Part shown: piece after piece, positions 24,913 to 38,352 of the stretch | Layout of the letters: each line of letters starts with the position of its first letter | Position numbering within the stretch: position 1 is the first letter of the stretch | Assembly: GCA_013398295.1 (NCBI GenBank) | Contig: VZSF01003003.1 | Span: 367,061 to 431,060, forward strand | Reading direction: 5' to 3' | DNA from: Chionis minor | Taxonomy: Eukaryota > Chordata > Aves > Charadriiformes > Chionididae | DNA length: 64,000 nt | Notes under the pieces: model-generated | Databases searched by the model: none | The model's input: only the letters and a program-made list of their open reading frames with translations | Told to the model about the DNA's origin: nothing | Made by a program: the position numbers and the translations under genes

Positions 24913-27900
24913 GAAATGCATCAGGCTTTTCATTTTTGACATGCAGCCATAGTAGTTGCTTTCTGTGTTGGCTTCCCCTCCCACCCCCCAACTTGACTAC
25001 GTCAGTCTCCTGGGATCAAAAGCACAGCCATAACCTGCAGGAATGAGGCATCCTGAGTCCATTCTTTAGGCTTTGCAGGGCCCGGGTCTGTGCACAGTCC
25101 TGGGGAGGAAGTGGCAGACAGTGTGTTACTGGCACATAGTTCTTAAAATGAAGGAAGTAGCATGTTTTCCAGTCTCTCCAATGCTTCAGAAAAATAGGAA
25201 TCCTTTGTCCTGCCAAATGCATGTATAAATAACCTTGCAATCTGTGCTTTGCACAAATTGATGTAGACAGCATTCAACATATGTTACAGTCAAAGGAGAA
25301 TATACATTCAGATGTAAACGATTATTATTGCCAGAAATTTGCATTAGTAAAAGAGAGTGGGGCAAAAGTACTCAGTAGAGGATGTGAAAAGAAAAAAATA
25401 TGCACGTGAGAGGCATTGCTGAAGGGGAAAACCAGGAGACTTGTTAAAAGGCAAGAGGACCTGTGCAAATACTGACACTGGAAGCATCAATGTGTTTGTC
25501 ATGGGTTTATCACACACTGGAAGAAAACAGACTTACCCATCACAGTATGGCCTGCAAGTTGATGGGAGAATTCAGTAATCTGTGTGGACCTCTGCCTATC
25601 AGGTACTTCCAAAAACGCCACCATATAGATGTTTTTTGAGAGACAGGAGCCTGCAGTAAACACCACTGAGAAGATGACCTTGAGGAGCCTGGATCTCTTC
25701 AAGGCTCAGGGAGATGCAGGCAGACATCTGATTTTAAAAATCACTATTTCATTTTTGAAACTTTACGATATTTTGTTATTGAGCCCAACTTGTATCCATC
25801 AGGAGAAGAGTAAACTCTTCATCTTGTCTTCTGGATATAAACTAGTGTTTACTCAGCTTCAGTACCCAGGAAAGAGAGTTTCCTGTAATGCAGTGGTTCT
25901 TTCCACTCTGAATAGGGATATGCTTTAGGACAGGCTTTATTGTTTAAAGGTAAGTATTCAGTATGGGCATTTGGAACATTTCCTCCCTTTTTTTAAGTGA
26001 TTCACTTTACCACTTTACAGTGGCTGAAACTTACTTTCCTGCATGCAAATAATTATCTCTGTAGTATGAAAACTTTTCTAAGCTTCCCCTCCTTCTAAAA
26101 AGGGACTCCTCTGTGGCATATTTGTTGTAATCTCCTGTTGTTTTCCAGCATTTATTATGTCTTTAAGGAAGATCTTGGGAACAAAAAGGAATTGGGGTTG
26201 AGTTTTTACTGTGCATCACCACACTTGGAGTAGTGCAAATTTTTCCCAAATATGTCCGGCACTCACAGGGCTAAAGTACTTAGGAGTGCTGAGTCAGAGA
26301 CTGGGACATTGTAGGCTTTATTTCAGGGTATGTGCTGAAATTGTTTGAAGCATTTTTTACTAGAGCTCTCAGGGCAGTGTGTTTGTGCTTCTGCTGCTGC
26401 TTTCACTTATTAGGAAGAAACAGATATTGAGAGACACATCTAAAGAAAGCAGTTTACAGATGCAAAAAATATTCATTTCAAGCTGTGAAACTGTTCTATA
26501 CATAAGAATTACAAGCAAGACTCAGTTGGCATCTAACACTGAGTGTTAAAATCTATAATCTAGTGCAGAGACAATACAGACATAAAGTCAGAAATTATTG
26601 TTTAAAAAAAAAGTCATGTAAAAAGAACTAATTCCCACCTTTCCACTTTGAAGCAGCTGCTCATCTTCCTTTTAAATATTTGCAGCTTTCTCTAAGGTCT
26701 ATGATGATATTGTATTCACAGACATGCTTATTCTTCTTCTAGATGTCAGGATGCTTATTCCAATAGGTTTGGAGACGGAGATTGTAATGGACATAGAATG
26801 ATTTCTTACACCAAAGCATAAATAGTATTTAGCTGAACAAACACCAGCAGCAACCACTTCAGTAAATATATCATAGGCACACACACATACATGCTTATAC
26901 AAATTATTTATTCGACCAAACAAAAATACCTGGGTTGTATTCATGATGAGAAACACTGTGGCAATAGCAGATTTCATTGGGACAGTCTGCTGATCTTACA
27001 CACCTATAAAAATAAAAGCTGAGGGTATATGTGTGGGCACCGCCTTGTCTTGGCAAGGCATGGCAGGCTTTCCAGAAAAGCTTTAAAAGAGCTAAGTCAC
27101 AGTTTCCTATAGCTGTATTAAGAATGTAAAATTATCTAGTATGCATTGCCAGCAAAAAGAACAGAGATAAATGCAGAGGCATTGAGCACCCTAACTTTTT
27201 TTGAGTTAGGAACCTTCTGCCTTTGCCAGCCAGCCCTCACCAGAAAGAGGACTCACACAAGATTTTCAGCATTTTCACTAAACTTTCTGATCACCTGTAG
27301 CTAGTACTGTTGCCAGTGTTAGAGAAGAGACATTTGAAATTTCTGCAAACAAACATAATTCAGCCAGAGCAGACCTGCTGGCATCTTGTTCCCAACAACT
27401 GGTGCTAAGGGCCTGCTCGTGCACCCCTGTGTAGGGGTCCTGTGAGAGCAGGTTTTCTCCAAGACAGTTTTTACAATTGCAAACAAACAAAAAATCTAAT
27501 TTCTACACTTTTTCAGTTGGTATATTTTTTACGGAATCCCATAGATACAACTTGCTGGGGCATCAACACTGTTGTTCAGTGCTGTTTGCTATACTCAGAT
27601 ACCACACGATTACAGCTATGTACAAGCTTGAACAGGAGAAAGTTCATGCCGTGTTATCAATTAACTGCCCGGCTACCTGGGGCACGCAACACTTCGGTGC
27701 CCAAGAGGTAAGTTATGGTGGTGGAAACGGAAGAGGAAGAATAGAAAGGACAGAGTATCTGGGGAAGCAGGAAGATGTAAAATAGCTTGTACTGCTTATT
27801 CTGAAGTTATCTATTTGCTGATTGCAACACTTCCTGAATGCAGTTTTTTCCTTATGTCTTTGCAATTGCTGATGGGTGGTTACTCATTTATGTAAAGTGA

Positions 27901-27970
27901 AGGGTAGTTCTTTCAATAACAGATGAGTGCATCCCAGGGGAAAAAAAAAAAAAAATCTGATTAAGAACAC
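24913..27970. other. Intergenic sequence, no gene seen
   Basis: No exon or further transposon is recognisable. Short frames such as 27442-27711 have no known similarity. Confidence 0.65.
27941..27955. repeat. Poly(A) run of 15 bases
   Basis: This is a simple A run lying just before the CR1 copy at 27971, but on the wrong side and strand to be its tail. Confidence 0.8.
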
Positions 27971-28912
27971 TGAATCATAGAATAATTTGGGTTGGAAGGG
28001 ACCTTTAAAAGTTGTCTAGTCCAAAGTGCCCTGCAGTGAGCAGGTTGCTCAGAGTCCCATCCAACCTGACCTTCAGTGTTTCCAGGGATGGGACGCCTAT
28101 GACCTCTCTGGGCAACCTGGACCAGTGTTCCACCATCCTCAGTGTAAAAAATTAGTTCCTTATATATAGTCTAAATCTACCCTCTTTTAGTTTAAAACCA
28201 TTACCCCTCTTCCTATGGCAATGGGCCCTACTAAAAAGTTTGTCCCCATCTTTCCTGTAAGCCCCCTTTAAGTACTGAAATTCTGCAACAAGATGTCCCC
28301 AGAGCCCTCTCTTCTCTAGATTGAACAACTCCAGCTCTCTCAGCTCATCTTCACAGCAGACATGTTCCTTCCCTCTGACCTTTTTTGTGGCCCTCCTCTG
28401 GACCCGCTCCAACAGGTCCATGTTTTTCCTGTGCTGAGGGCTCCAGAGCTAGATGCAGAACTCCAGGTGGGGTCTCACCAGAGCAGAGTAGAGGGGCAGA
28501 ATCACCTCCCTCGACCTGCTGGCCACACTTCTTTGGATGCAGCCCAGGATGCAATTGCTTTTTTGGGTTGCAAGAACACATTGCTGGCTCATGTCCAGCT
28601 TTTCATCCACCAGTACCCCCAAGTCCTTCTCAGCAGGGCTGCTCTCAATCCCTTCATCCCCCAGCCTGTACTGATAAGCAGGGGTTTCCCCAATCCATGT
28701 GCAGGACCCTGCACTTGGCCTTATTGAACCTCATGAGTTTCATGCAGGCTGACTTCTCAAGCCTGTTCAGGTCCCTCTGGGTGACATCCCTTCCCACAGG
28801 CATGTCAATCGCACCACTCAGCTTTGTGTCATCTGTAAACTTGCTGAGGGTCCACTCGATCCCACTGTCTACATCATTGATGAAGATATTAAACAGTACT
28901 GGTCTTGTCCCA
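27971..28912 (-). mobile_element. 5'-truncated CR1 LINE with degraded ORF2, minus strand
   Basis: The 3' end (plus strand GAATCATAGAATAATTTGGG) is followed inward by a 3' untranslated part and ORF2 remnants. The frame at 28421-28152 reads MDLLERVQRRATKKVRG and later RKRGNGFKLKEGRFRLYIR, the C-terminal portion of CR1 ORF2. The frame near 28920-28690 reads PVLFNIFINDVDSGIEWTLS and KFTDDTKLSGA, the end of the reverse transcriptase. The catalytic FADD has become FTDD and the pieces lie in different frames, so this copy is dead. It is colinear with the copy at 22581-23440 and covers the part missing there in the assembly gap. Confidence 0.95.
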
Positions 28913-30312
28913 GAGCTCCACAAGGAGTAAACTGGGCTGCCAGCATCCTGCATGTTTAAAACAGCAGGTAAATAAGCATGTCCTTACTTTGAGAGGGTCA
29001 AGGAATAGAAAAGTGGACTGAAGAGAGAAGGGAAAGAGTTACTGAACTCCACACCATTCATTTTGATGTGTGCTGTCATGGTAAAATTGCCTGGCTTTGC
29101 CATGGGAAGCTAGGGTTTCAAACACGATAGGGACGTCAGTTCTGCGAGAGAGATGGTGCTCCCCATAAAGCTGCTGCTGCTAAAATCATTGTGCTACCCT
29201 TTCCCTTCATCAGCACAAATGTCCTGCATTTCTTAGCCCTTCTGAGAGCTGCACTCATGTTGTAAGAATTCACTCTGTATAGTCAGCATATTTGCTATGT
29301 GTTCCCTTTGCTGCACTTACAGCTGCAAAAAACAAGCATCTATTGCTGCTTTCTTGGCACGTTTCCTCTCCCCGATATTCATAGGAAAAGCAATATGGCA
29401 CAACTCAGGCAGCACGATACCTTGGATTGCTTGGGGCACAGCTCTCTGTCCTAGAGCTTGGAGGCTCTAAAAGTATCCATGGTTGGCTTGGTTTTTACTT
29501 TAATTGATAGGGAGTTTTTTTAAATCTACAAAAAGCAATCTGAGTGAAATTTGTCTTGTCCTGATAAAGTGCATTGTCCTAAGATGAAGGAATGAATCTG
29601 GTAAGATGAATGACTGCTAACAGTGTGCTTCAAAAGTGCAAACCTAACAGCCTCCAGAAACTGGGAGGAGAAGTGCCCACAGAGAAGACTCCCAAAGGGA
29701 AAAAGTAGTTCAGGAGAGATGGCAATTCCTATACGAAGCAATATGAAGGACATAATGTCATTCTGTCCTCCCATGCAATAAAAATAGGAAAATGCCATAA
29801 TGGCTAACCTGGCTGGATGAGGCATACCTAGAGAGCCAGAAAATGAGAGAGAAAAAGTGAAAATAGTGCTAGTAACTGTGGATATCTATGGTTTATTGCC
29901 ACAAGCAGAGGGCTAAACTTAATGTCAAAGATAAATGAGCAAAAATTGCAGCTAAAAAGAAAGTTGGCTAAACACATAAGAAGTTAAGTAATCAGCTGTA
30001 TTTTCACCCGTTCACCTCTTATGAGGAAGGGAGAGAAAATAATCATCAGGAAGAGGATTAAACTGTTTAGGATCTATTTGGGTAGCTTTCACAAAAATAC
30101 TAATAGTGATTGCTGTTTAAACAACCAGAGAATATTGAGGAGCCAATTCCATGCCAGGGAAGGAAAAAGTAGATTAAAGACTGCTTAGGTGAGTGGGATA
30201 CATTCAGACTGAAAGCACAAGATGAACATTCTCTTGATTCTGTATGGAACCGGTCAAAATGTATCTGCTTGAATAATTATGATTTTTAATCAAAAAATAC
30301 ATTTAGAAAAAC
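28913..30312. other. Intergenic sequence, no gene seen
   Basis: This lies between the degraded CR1 copy and the old CR1 fragment. The last several hundred bases are A-rich and may include further decayed LINE sequence that I cannot identify. Confidence 0.55.
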
Positions 30313-30445
30313 AGCAAAGTCCCAGAAGACTGGAGAAGGATAAATATTATAATGAGAAAGAAATTTTTTTAAAGTGGAAGAAATTGTGATCTAGAGAATT
30401 ACAGCTTAGACAGCTTAGTTTTAACACCCAGAAAGAATCAAGAAG
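30313..30445 (+). mobile_element. Old, highly diverged CR1-like LINE fragment, plus strand
   Basis: Conceptual translation of the plus strand gives KVPEDWRRINIIM and, in a shifted frame shortly after, ENYSLDSLVLTPRK. These match in order and spacing the VP-DWR and NYRP-SL segments at the start of CR1-type reverse transcriptases. Frameshifts separate them and the nucleotide sequence is far from the young copies in this window. The fragment may continue to about 30700, but I cannot follow it. It is likely a relic older than the other CR1 copies. Confidence 0.7.
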
Positions 30446-31174
30446 AAATTGCACTCAAAGAACAGAAAAAATGATTTAAGGTTTAGAAAATATAACCTAA
30501 AAAAATAAGAACATTATATTAATTTAGTATAGACATCTAAATGAGGACATAACTGAACAATATGAAAAGAGTTTGGTGTGGTTTTCTAGGCAGTCTGTGG
30601 GGGCGGAGCAAGACAAAAAATCAGTTTAAATAGAGACAGAGAAGACTCATTTTAGATATTAGAACAAACTTGTGAATTATAAATATGTCTCAGTAGCATC
30701 ATTTGCAAAATAGTCTGTAGAATCACAGTTGCCAGGTCCCTGAGGAAGACAACCAGGTGCTTTTTCCTACATGGAGTTTAATTTCACACCTCCCAGCAGT
30801 GAACTTTGCTGTATGAGGGTGTCTCCTGCAGACTGACTGTACAAGGCTAGCTTCAACGGGTTGCCTCTGCCTGTGGTCATTCAACTTTGAAATGGGAATA
30901 GATGTTTCACAGAGAATCTTTCTTAGATTTGAAAGAAGGTTGGCAAGACCAAGAGCTGTACAAATGCCCAATGGGAACAGCTGGGACAGAGCTGAATCTG
31001 CTCAGAGAAATAGCCCTTCTCCATCCTACATCAGAAGGGTAGTACAGCCTGACACCCATACAGCACTGCTAAGTCTTGAACTTAGGGACTAAGTCCCAAG
31101 GACAGTTTTTGCACAACCCAGCATGTCTTTTTTGGTCCTGAAACATTGCTATCAAAATACACAAGACGCGTTGC

Positions 31175-31230
31175 AGGGTTCATCTAATCTTAAAGGTCTT
31201 TTCCAACCTAAATGATTCTATGATTCTATG
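31175..31230 (+). mobile_element. CR1 LINE 3' tail fragment, plus strand
   Basis: The sequence TTAAAGGTCTTTTCCAACC is followed by TAAATGATTCTATGATTCTATG, the typical CR1 end with two intact 8-base terminal repeats. Only about 55 bases precede the end, so this is an extreme 5' truncation. Confidence 0.92.
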
Positions 31231-33103
31231 AAATGATACTGACCCCAAGGTTAGGCAAATCAATACATCATTTAAAAAACATTAAAGAGTTACAGTTTCT
31301 GTTGGGTAAATATTCCTACCATGTACAGAATATACAGGGTAATGGATTTACTTTGACCCAGATAAAAGAGGTAACAGAGATGCAAGCACAAAATAATAGC
31401 TAAGCTTCGCCTGCTGATCTGCATTTAATTAAACAGCAGAGCTCCTCCAAGGGGTGCTGAAGCTGTGCAAGAGGTAAGCAGCAGCATGACACATATATAG
31501 AGAGATCAGGCCCCTACCAGCTTTGGCTGTCTGGAGAACATGTCATTTGTGCACATAAACACAGCCTTTGTTGGAGCACCAGGCACGCTTGCATCTGGAT
31601 GATGGACACATAAATGTGGGGCCTGGGAGGGAAGGGAGATCACCCAACACAGTACATATGACTGGGAGGCACCAAGTCTTTGCCTGCTCAGAAAACCGCA
31701 TCTTAAAATCTCTTTTACAAAAAAAAAAAGGGCTGAAATCCATCTTAAAACTAATAAGGTCTTTTTGATCCCTTTTTATTCTTGGCAGCTGTTCCAAAAT
31801 CTCACTGCTCTCATGATCCACACTGCTTTTGAATTTCTATCCTAAACTGGCGGCTGTTTGCTTACTCCATTTTTTCTTGTGCCAACATTGTCGTCCAATT
31901 ACCATGGCCAGGGAGGAGCCATATCCTTTATTTTGCTCTTCATCTGAGGACGGCAGGCATCCATCATGCTTTCAGAGCTATGCATGGGGTAATAATGACC
32001 ATGCTAATGCTTGAAGGAGCTGGCTTGACAAAATAGGGCTGATGTAGCCATGTCACTGAGGTGAAGAGCCCTGCTAAGCAGTAGAGTGATGATAGTACTG
32101 AGGTCATTCAGTTTTTCCTGGAGGATGTTATGACACAGATAAATTAAGACTGAATTTGGGCTTCCCAGAGGCACTGGAACAAGGGGAGCCAGCAGCAGTC
32201 CCTGTGCTGTGGCTGAAACCCAGAAAAGGACTTCTTGTTGGCACGAGTTTGATCCAATATGCACATCCAGAGCAGTAGCTCTGTAATTCTTGGGAAAGAT
32301 GCAGCATGCCTCGCTGACAGTGACTGGCCATCATTATTGACAAAGACGAATTAGGACAGAGAAAAAGATGCAGCTCTGTCCTGCCACTAACTCTGCCTCA
32401 TATTGTCTCTTGACCAGGTAACACCCGGGGAGAAATCAGCAAGGAAGAAATGCTGCTTTCTCCAGTGACCCTTGGTCTCATCCTGTGGATAGGGCTTTTC
32501 TGTCTCACACTTCTGCATCACTACAAGATCCAGGCAGAATCAGTCCCTTACTACATGATTTTCCATGAAATAATAAGGTCAGTCTGTCAATTACATCTCA
32601 CTGATGACTACAATAAAACTCAGATTTTCTCCTCATCTCTACCTCTTGTCAGCAGCAATTTTTACATTTCCGAAATGTTCAGATTTGGCTGCTGGAAATT
32701 AATTCCCAAATCTAGATATAGATACCCAAATAGCTACAATCTCAGACACAGAGCTTTCCCTTCTTCAGAGAGGGCTGCAGTCAGTTGATGTCTGAGAAAA
32801 CCAGGCCACTATTACTTAGGAGTGAACCCCATGTAGACCGGCCTGATTTCTCCGAACACATTGCCCTATAGATATAAGACCACTGCTAATGCAGTGAAAA
32901 TATTATTCAAAAGACACAGGATAAATGTTACAGATCCTGAATTTTTAAAACCTCTCTCCAAACCAAAACTTAACCTTTAACTTAAAAAAGTGACTATGTG
33001 TATTTGAACTAAGAGTACCTAATAATGTTTTTCTTATAGGCTGCTTAAAAGGAGAGTACATCTGTCTTTTTTTCTTTTCCTTGAGCTTAAGAAAAGAATA
33101 ACA

Positions 33104-33128
33104 CTATATATATATATACACACACACA
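33104..33128. repeat. (TA)n(CA)n microsatellite
   Basis: A TA run passes into a CA run, a compound dinucleotide repeat like the one at 21684. Confidence 0.9.
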
Positions 33129-33140
33129 AAGAAGAAAAAA

Positions 33141-33184
33141 CACAGCAAGCTTTGCAGACAAAAAAAATCACAGCAAGCTTTGCA
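33141..33184 (+). repeat. Direct repeat of 16 bases
   Basis: CACAGCAAGCTTTGCA occurs at 33141-33156 and again at 33169-33184, separated by an A-rich spacer. It is probably a local duplication next to the microsatellite. Confidence 0.85.
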
Positions 33185-34362
33185 AAGCCCTCACATTTTT
33201 TTCTGTTCTATGGATTTGGCTATTTATTTTTGGTGATGTCTTATCTAGGTGACAGAAGACACAAATGACAAACAGCAAACAGTGCAGAGACTGGCAGCTG
33301 CCTGCGTGAAATATGACAAAGTTTGTGCAACCAGCTTTGGCTGATTTCTCAAATTGTTTTTCAAGAACTGTCGCTCACTGAACCTGCGTGACTGTGGCGA
33401 CAGGCAGGGTGCATTCAGATCATCTCCATAGGCTGAAGAACAGGACCACAAGTCACTCAGGTTCAGGATGGCAAGTCAGGAAGCTCAAATTCCGTTTCCT
33501 TAGTGCTTGTTCTTGTGCTTTGTGTGTGCTTCCAGTTCCTCATGAATGAGAGGAGAATACAGTAATTCTTAAGTAATTTGTACATTAAACTGAGTTAAAA
33601 TTGCAAAGCCATACTATCACCTGTTGTGAGAAAGTACAAAATACAGTATTTTTTTTCTTTATTTACCATTTCTCATGAAATAATACGTGTCCATTGCTAC
33701 AAAACTTATTTCACCAGGAAATATATCTTTAAGTGGAGGTTTAGGGCAATTTGTTTTCAACACAACCATTTGGAAAGCTGAAAAGGCAGAAGAGAGGACT
33801 GGGTTGACCTACCATAATCGTAACATCTAATAATGCCTCCAAGATAAAATATCAGCAAAACAATTACTGTCACATGCAGTTTGTAGACTGGCAGTTGGAG
33901 AATGAGTTCCCACAGTTAAGTGCCACAGCATTCCAAGGAAGTACTTAGATATTTGGATTACTGCTCGATGAGTCAATGCAAGTACCTGTCTGTATTTCAG
34001 TCACAGGCCTGCCTTGCTTAGATGCAAAGACAGTCTGAGCTGGACTCCAGCCCACAAGTTTGGACATTGGCCAAGCACTGGATCCTGATGGGAAGCAAAA
34101 CTTAAAATCATTTCATCCTTTAACACATAAAGATGCTCAGGGAAAAACTCTGTAAGATCTATAAGAGTCAAGCTTCCTCCGCAGAGTGTCTGGCATCACC
34201 TCGTGCCAGAAACTCTAGGCACTGGGTTGCTAAAGTGCGTATTCTTGTGCACTACGTGCTTTAGTCATTCTCAGACTCTCAGAGTATTATAAAAACAGCC
34301 AACAGTGGCTTAATGCTGCACTCGGTCTGAGTCTCCGTGATTAACATAGAATACCTTCTTAT

Positions 34363-34387
34363 AATCTCTAGATTATTTCTAGAGATT
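34363..34387. repeat. Perfect inverted repeat (10-base stem, 5-base loop)
   Basis: AATCTCTAGA at 34363-34372 and TCTAGAGATT at 34378-34387 are exact reverse complements around TTATT. No function is apparent. Confidence 0.85.
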
Positions 34388-37300
34388 TTTACACTGGTGT
34401 CAGCACAGATGACAGTTTGAGTGACTTTAACATTTTCAGATTCAGCTCCTTTCAGCCAGTTGCAGTGTGAAATACAAATGCGCACTGGCTTAACTGCTTG
34501 ATCCCTATTTACATATTGGGCATGGCAGCCAAGGGCCGTTGTCCAAGAGCAGTAATATTCTCAGGCTTTGTCCCAGAGCTGTTCTGCATCACCAAGGAGG
34601 TGGTGACATTACATTATTAACATCAAATTAGTGTTAGCAGTGAGGAGTGAGACCCACACAAATGCATCAGAAAAGCAAACCAGAATGACTTGTTTCTAAC
34701 AATTGGGCCTAGAAAGAAGAGCATAGAAGCAAGATCTTTTCTCACATGAAGGGTAGATCAAGTTAATAATAAATCACTTCTCAGCGTGGTGTTCATCATC
34801 CACAAAAGGTTCTCAGCAACAGGATTTAACTCAAAATGTAGAGGTTCAGACTCTGGCAGGATTCACAGGTAATTTCTCTAGACTTTATTTGGGGTGTGAT
34901 GAGTAGATTTCTTTCCTGTATTTTTGTGCATCTAGTAACATAAGAGCGTATCCCAAGTAGCAAACTCCAATGAGGGTGGAAACTCTATTCCGTAATCAAC
35001 TTTGTTAGCACTGAGGCAACCTAAAGGATGGAGAAACTGAGGCCAGATGTCTCACTGTCCTTGGAGCAGAATATATATTAAAAAAAAAATTTCTCTTTTG
35101 AGGCTTGTAGCACTATATCCAGCATCAGAAACTAGGACTCTTTTTGGCTTTATACTGGTCCCAACATTAGTCAGAGTGGGTTTATACTACATGCAAGTCA
35201 TGGGTTCTCAAAGAACTTCTCATCTCCTGGGTCTGGGTACGCTAGCTCACTGCATCCTGACCTTCACCCTCTTTCCTTCTCTATCACTTGTTTTCATGAA
35301 CTACGAACTTTACTGCCCAGGTGGGAGCCATGGTGCAGCCCAGGCAGCCTCCCACCAGAACAGTCAGGGATGCTGGGCCATGCAGCAGCTTCACCAGTTG
35401 TGTGGGCACAGTTTAAATACCTTGCTGTGGGTGAATTAAACAGATCTTTCTCAGAGTCCTTGACTCCCGTTTTCAGATAGCATAGCATAGGCCTGGCCCA
35501 GTAAAATTACTTTCCTTTAACAGCAAACTGAAAAGTCATTTATAGATCTTCCATCTTCTGCTGAAATCACTAATATAATGAAAACTTGCTCACATAAATA
35601 TCATGCGCCCAGTGGAACAGCTCTGAATTTCTCATTTCCTTTCTGCTCCTGTTATAATTAAAATAGAATGTTTGATCTTCTTTTAGACAACTTTTGAACC
35701 TCGTTTTCTGCCGTGGATTGACTGGATTCTTTAAAACATTTTATCCCAGGATTTTACAGATGAAATACTATCTAGGATAATCTTTCAAGTTAACAGCATA
35801 ATCCTCTGTATTTGCAGCAGAAAGTGGCTTTTCTGCAGCTGAAATGGCATGAAAAATATATGTGTAGAGAAAAAACTAGGTGCTGTCAGTCATCTGCTAA
35901 GCAGAGAAAGCCCCACAGACCTGTGGGCATGGATATTACTGTGCACAGAATGAAAAATTAAGTTTTGAGGTGGGGAAGAAGAACAGGTTATAATTTATGT
36001 ATGCATTCTCAGGTGCTGACTGATAACTGCTAAGCTTAAGTACATAAACATTATAGGCATAAGGAAGAGAGTCTAAAACATCCCTGTGAGATTGCTGGCT
36101 CCATGTTTCCTCCCAACCATCAAACTCATGATTTGTCCCCTGCTGCGTAAGTCAATCTCTTCTTCCAAATCTCTCCAGGCAGCTGCAGAGCCTCACAGGG
36201 AGTTGACTGACTGTGATGTGCAGAAGCACGGTGATTCTACCAAAGCGTGGTCCGCTCAGCCAGCAGCAGGTCCCGTTGGTACAGCTAGTAAATACCAGGA
36301 TAAGTCACGGGTTTTGTCCAAGTATTTTCTTCTTCATGAAAGATTTTTTTTTTAAATGTGCTTATTCTATCATGTGAAAGAATTGCATTATATCATTCTG
36401 TTTCCTCTATGTATCATCCAGGCTTATTCTTCAACAGCTCTACTATACTGTTACTCGGTTTAACTGCATCTAAGGAGATGAATGAATCTTCCTGATCACC
36501 CCTTGAGCCCTAGTCTTGTCATGGCTTTTTTGTTAGGTGACAGAATTGCTCCAGCTTTACATTTTCTTTAAGATCAAAAGGTTAGTTGGTTTTTCCAGGG
36601 AGCCTGTCACTCTTTGCTCATGAATCTTTTGTTCTCTACCTATGAGAGGATTTCAAAACAAACACAGGTAGCTTAGCTCATTAGAAGAACCCCTCCTAAA
36701 TTACTAGTGGGACTGATGATGTAGCTCAAGCTGCTGGTGTAAAGTGCTCCTGCAGGCCAGTTCTCTCTCCGCTAACTTAATACAAACTGATGGCTCCTTA
36801 TAGGCCCCAGTTAATGGCGAAGAGTCCAAGCAGCTGCCAAACATAAAAGCTGTACTGGTATTGGCACTATAAACTGTTTGACGTGATATTTCAGAAGGTC
36901 TTGTGTGGGAAGAATCACAGGAGGGAGAAGAATCATCAGGAGATGCCCCGAGGAGGGTCAGAGCTGGAGAAATAATGACTCATCATAACAATGCTACAAT
37001 TTCTTTCTTTCTTTGCTTCCTCTCCCACGCAGAAGGGGGGAGTTCAGCACTTGTGGCTTCCCGTACGGCTGCATTTTGTAGCAGCAGAATTTTCCTCCGA
37101 CATTGGACTTTTCATTCCTGAAGGTGACACCCCACTTCTTGCCACTCGACTGGTTTAACTGATGAGTCTTTTCTAATTCTGATCCCTTTTCTGAAAACCT
37201 GAAATGTTATGATGAGAGGAGCAGTGATAACACCATTACATCTCACAGTCAAAACTCAAATTAAGGATATAATCCATGTTCTGGATCTCAGCTGTTCCAG

Positions 37301-37746
37301 ACAACTGCATCATATCACTCACTTCATGAAGTTATTTTTGTTTTATTTTGAAATTACTAAGGCTTCCCAAGCTATTGTTGACCTACTGTCTCCCAGCAGG
37401 AGGCTGTTAGGAATCACATTTATGCAATGGGAAGAAATCTTTTAATCTCTAGTCTGTCATTTCAAGAACAAATTTAAATTATCATTGATAAGCCCCATTT
37501 TAGCTTGATGAAATATTAAGGAAGCTGGAGAGATATGTATTTCCTCCATAACTATGCAGAAAAATTGAAGTTGCTTAATAAATTCTACTTTTGCTCAGTT
37601 TGTTGCAGCATCCAAACAGGCCTAGGTTAGAGAACAATTTATCTCATTTTGTAAATGTGCTGCACAATAAAAAGTTTTGATTTCCAAAAGGGCTGGAATT
37701 CAGTACTTTCTAGAAATTCGATGCTTTTAAAACATCCAACTTCTAC

Positions 37747-38352
37747 TCACTCAAAATGCTTGAACTGTGTTTCTTCCCAGATTTTCCTTGCATTGGTTAT
37801 GATTCCATTCGTGGTATTTTTCTCAGGTTTCCTGTACATCTGCAAAGTCTGTGTTCTGGGATGCAATCCCTTTACTGTATCAGGCTTAACATCTGAAGTT
37901 GCTCCGTTGGCAGTTCTTGCCCTGTAGGGCCCATTTGCCTGCACCACTGGTTCTTGCTCACAACCCTTCACTTGCAAATCCAAGGAAACATCCTTGAAAT
38001 GCAATACCCAGACCCTACTCTCCAACAAACTGCTGCAAACAAGTTCAAGAGCAGTACCACAGGTCCTGCTCACACAGGTGGGAGCTTGCTGTCTTCCAAG
38101 GTCTGCAATGCAGCATCCTTTGCTCCAGAAGGTGAGAACCTGATTTTTCCAGCTGTTTGTTGGTAACACACACAGTAGGTCAACACCGCTCCCTCCACGT
38201 GCAGAGAGCATACGGCCTGGACAGTGTATCAGTGCCCCAAAAAGGATGAAACAGTGGTCAGGACTAGTGACAATATCCTGCAGATTCAGAGGTTTAAAGC
38301 TTTTTGTTTCTTTTTTTATTTTAAAGAGAAAGCTGAGCATGGACCTCATCAT
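37747..38352 (-). other. Longest uninterrupted unexplained open frame (201 codons), probably chance
   Basis: An ATG-started frame of 201 codons begins MMRSMLSFLFKIKKETKSF and ends KIWEETQFKHFE. I recognise no domain, signal peptide or repeat. The composition is mixed, and the neighbouring sequence offers no obvious promoter or CpG island. In 64 kb of six-frame sequence one open stretch of this length is not surprising. A single-exon gene, an exon of a longer transcript or a decayed transposon remain possible. Confidence 0.12.

Larger units (their letters stand above)
31231..37746. other. Intergenic sequence, no gene seen
   Basis: It contains the microsatellite and direct repeat near 33100-33190 and the hairpin at 34363. 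The plus frame at 32450-32788 has a hydrophobic N-terminus (LGLILWIGLFCLTLL) but no further recognisable feature, so I do not call it a gene. Confidence 0.65.

Noticed and set aside
32450..32788. 112-codon plus frame with a hydrophobic N-terminus
   Set aside because: One hydrophobic segment is not enough; there is no domain or supporting context.
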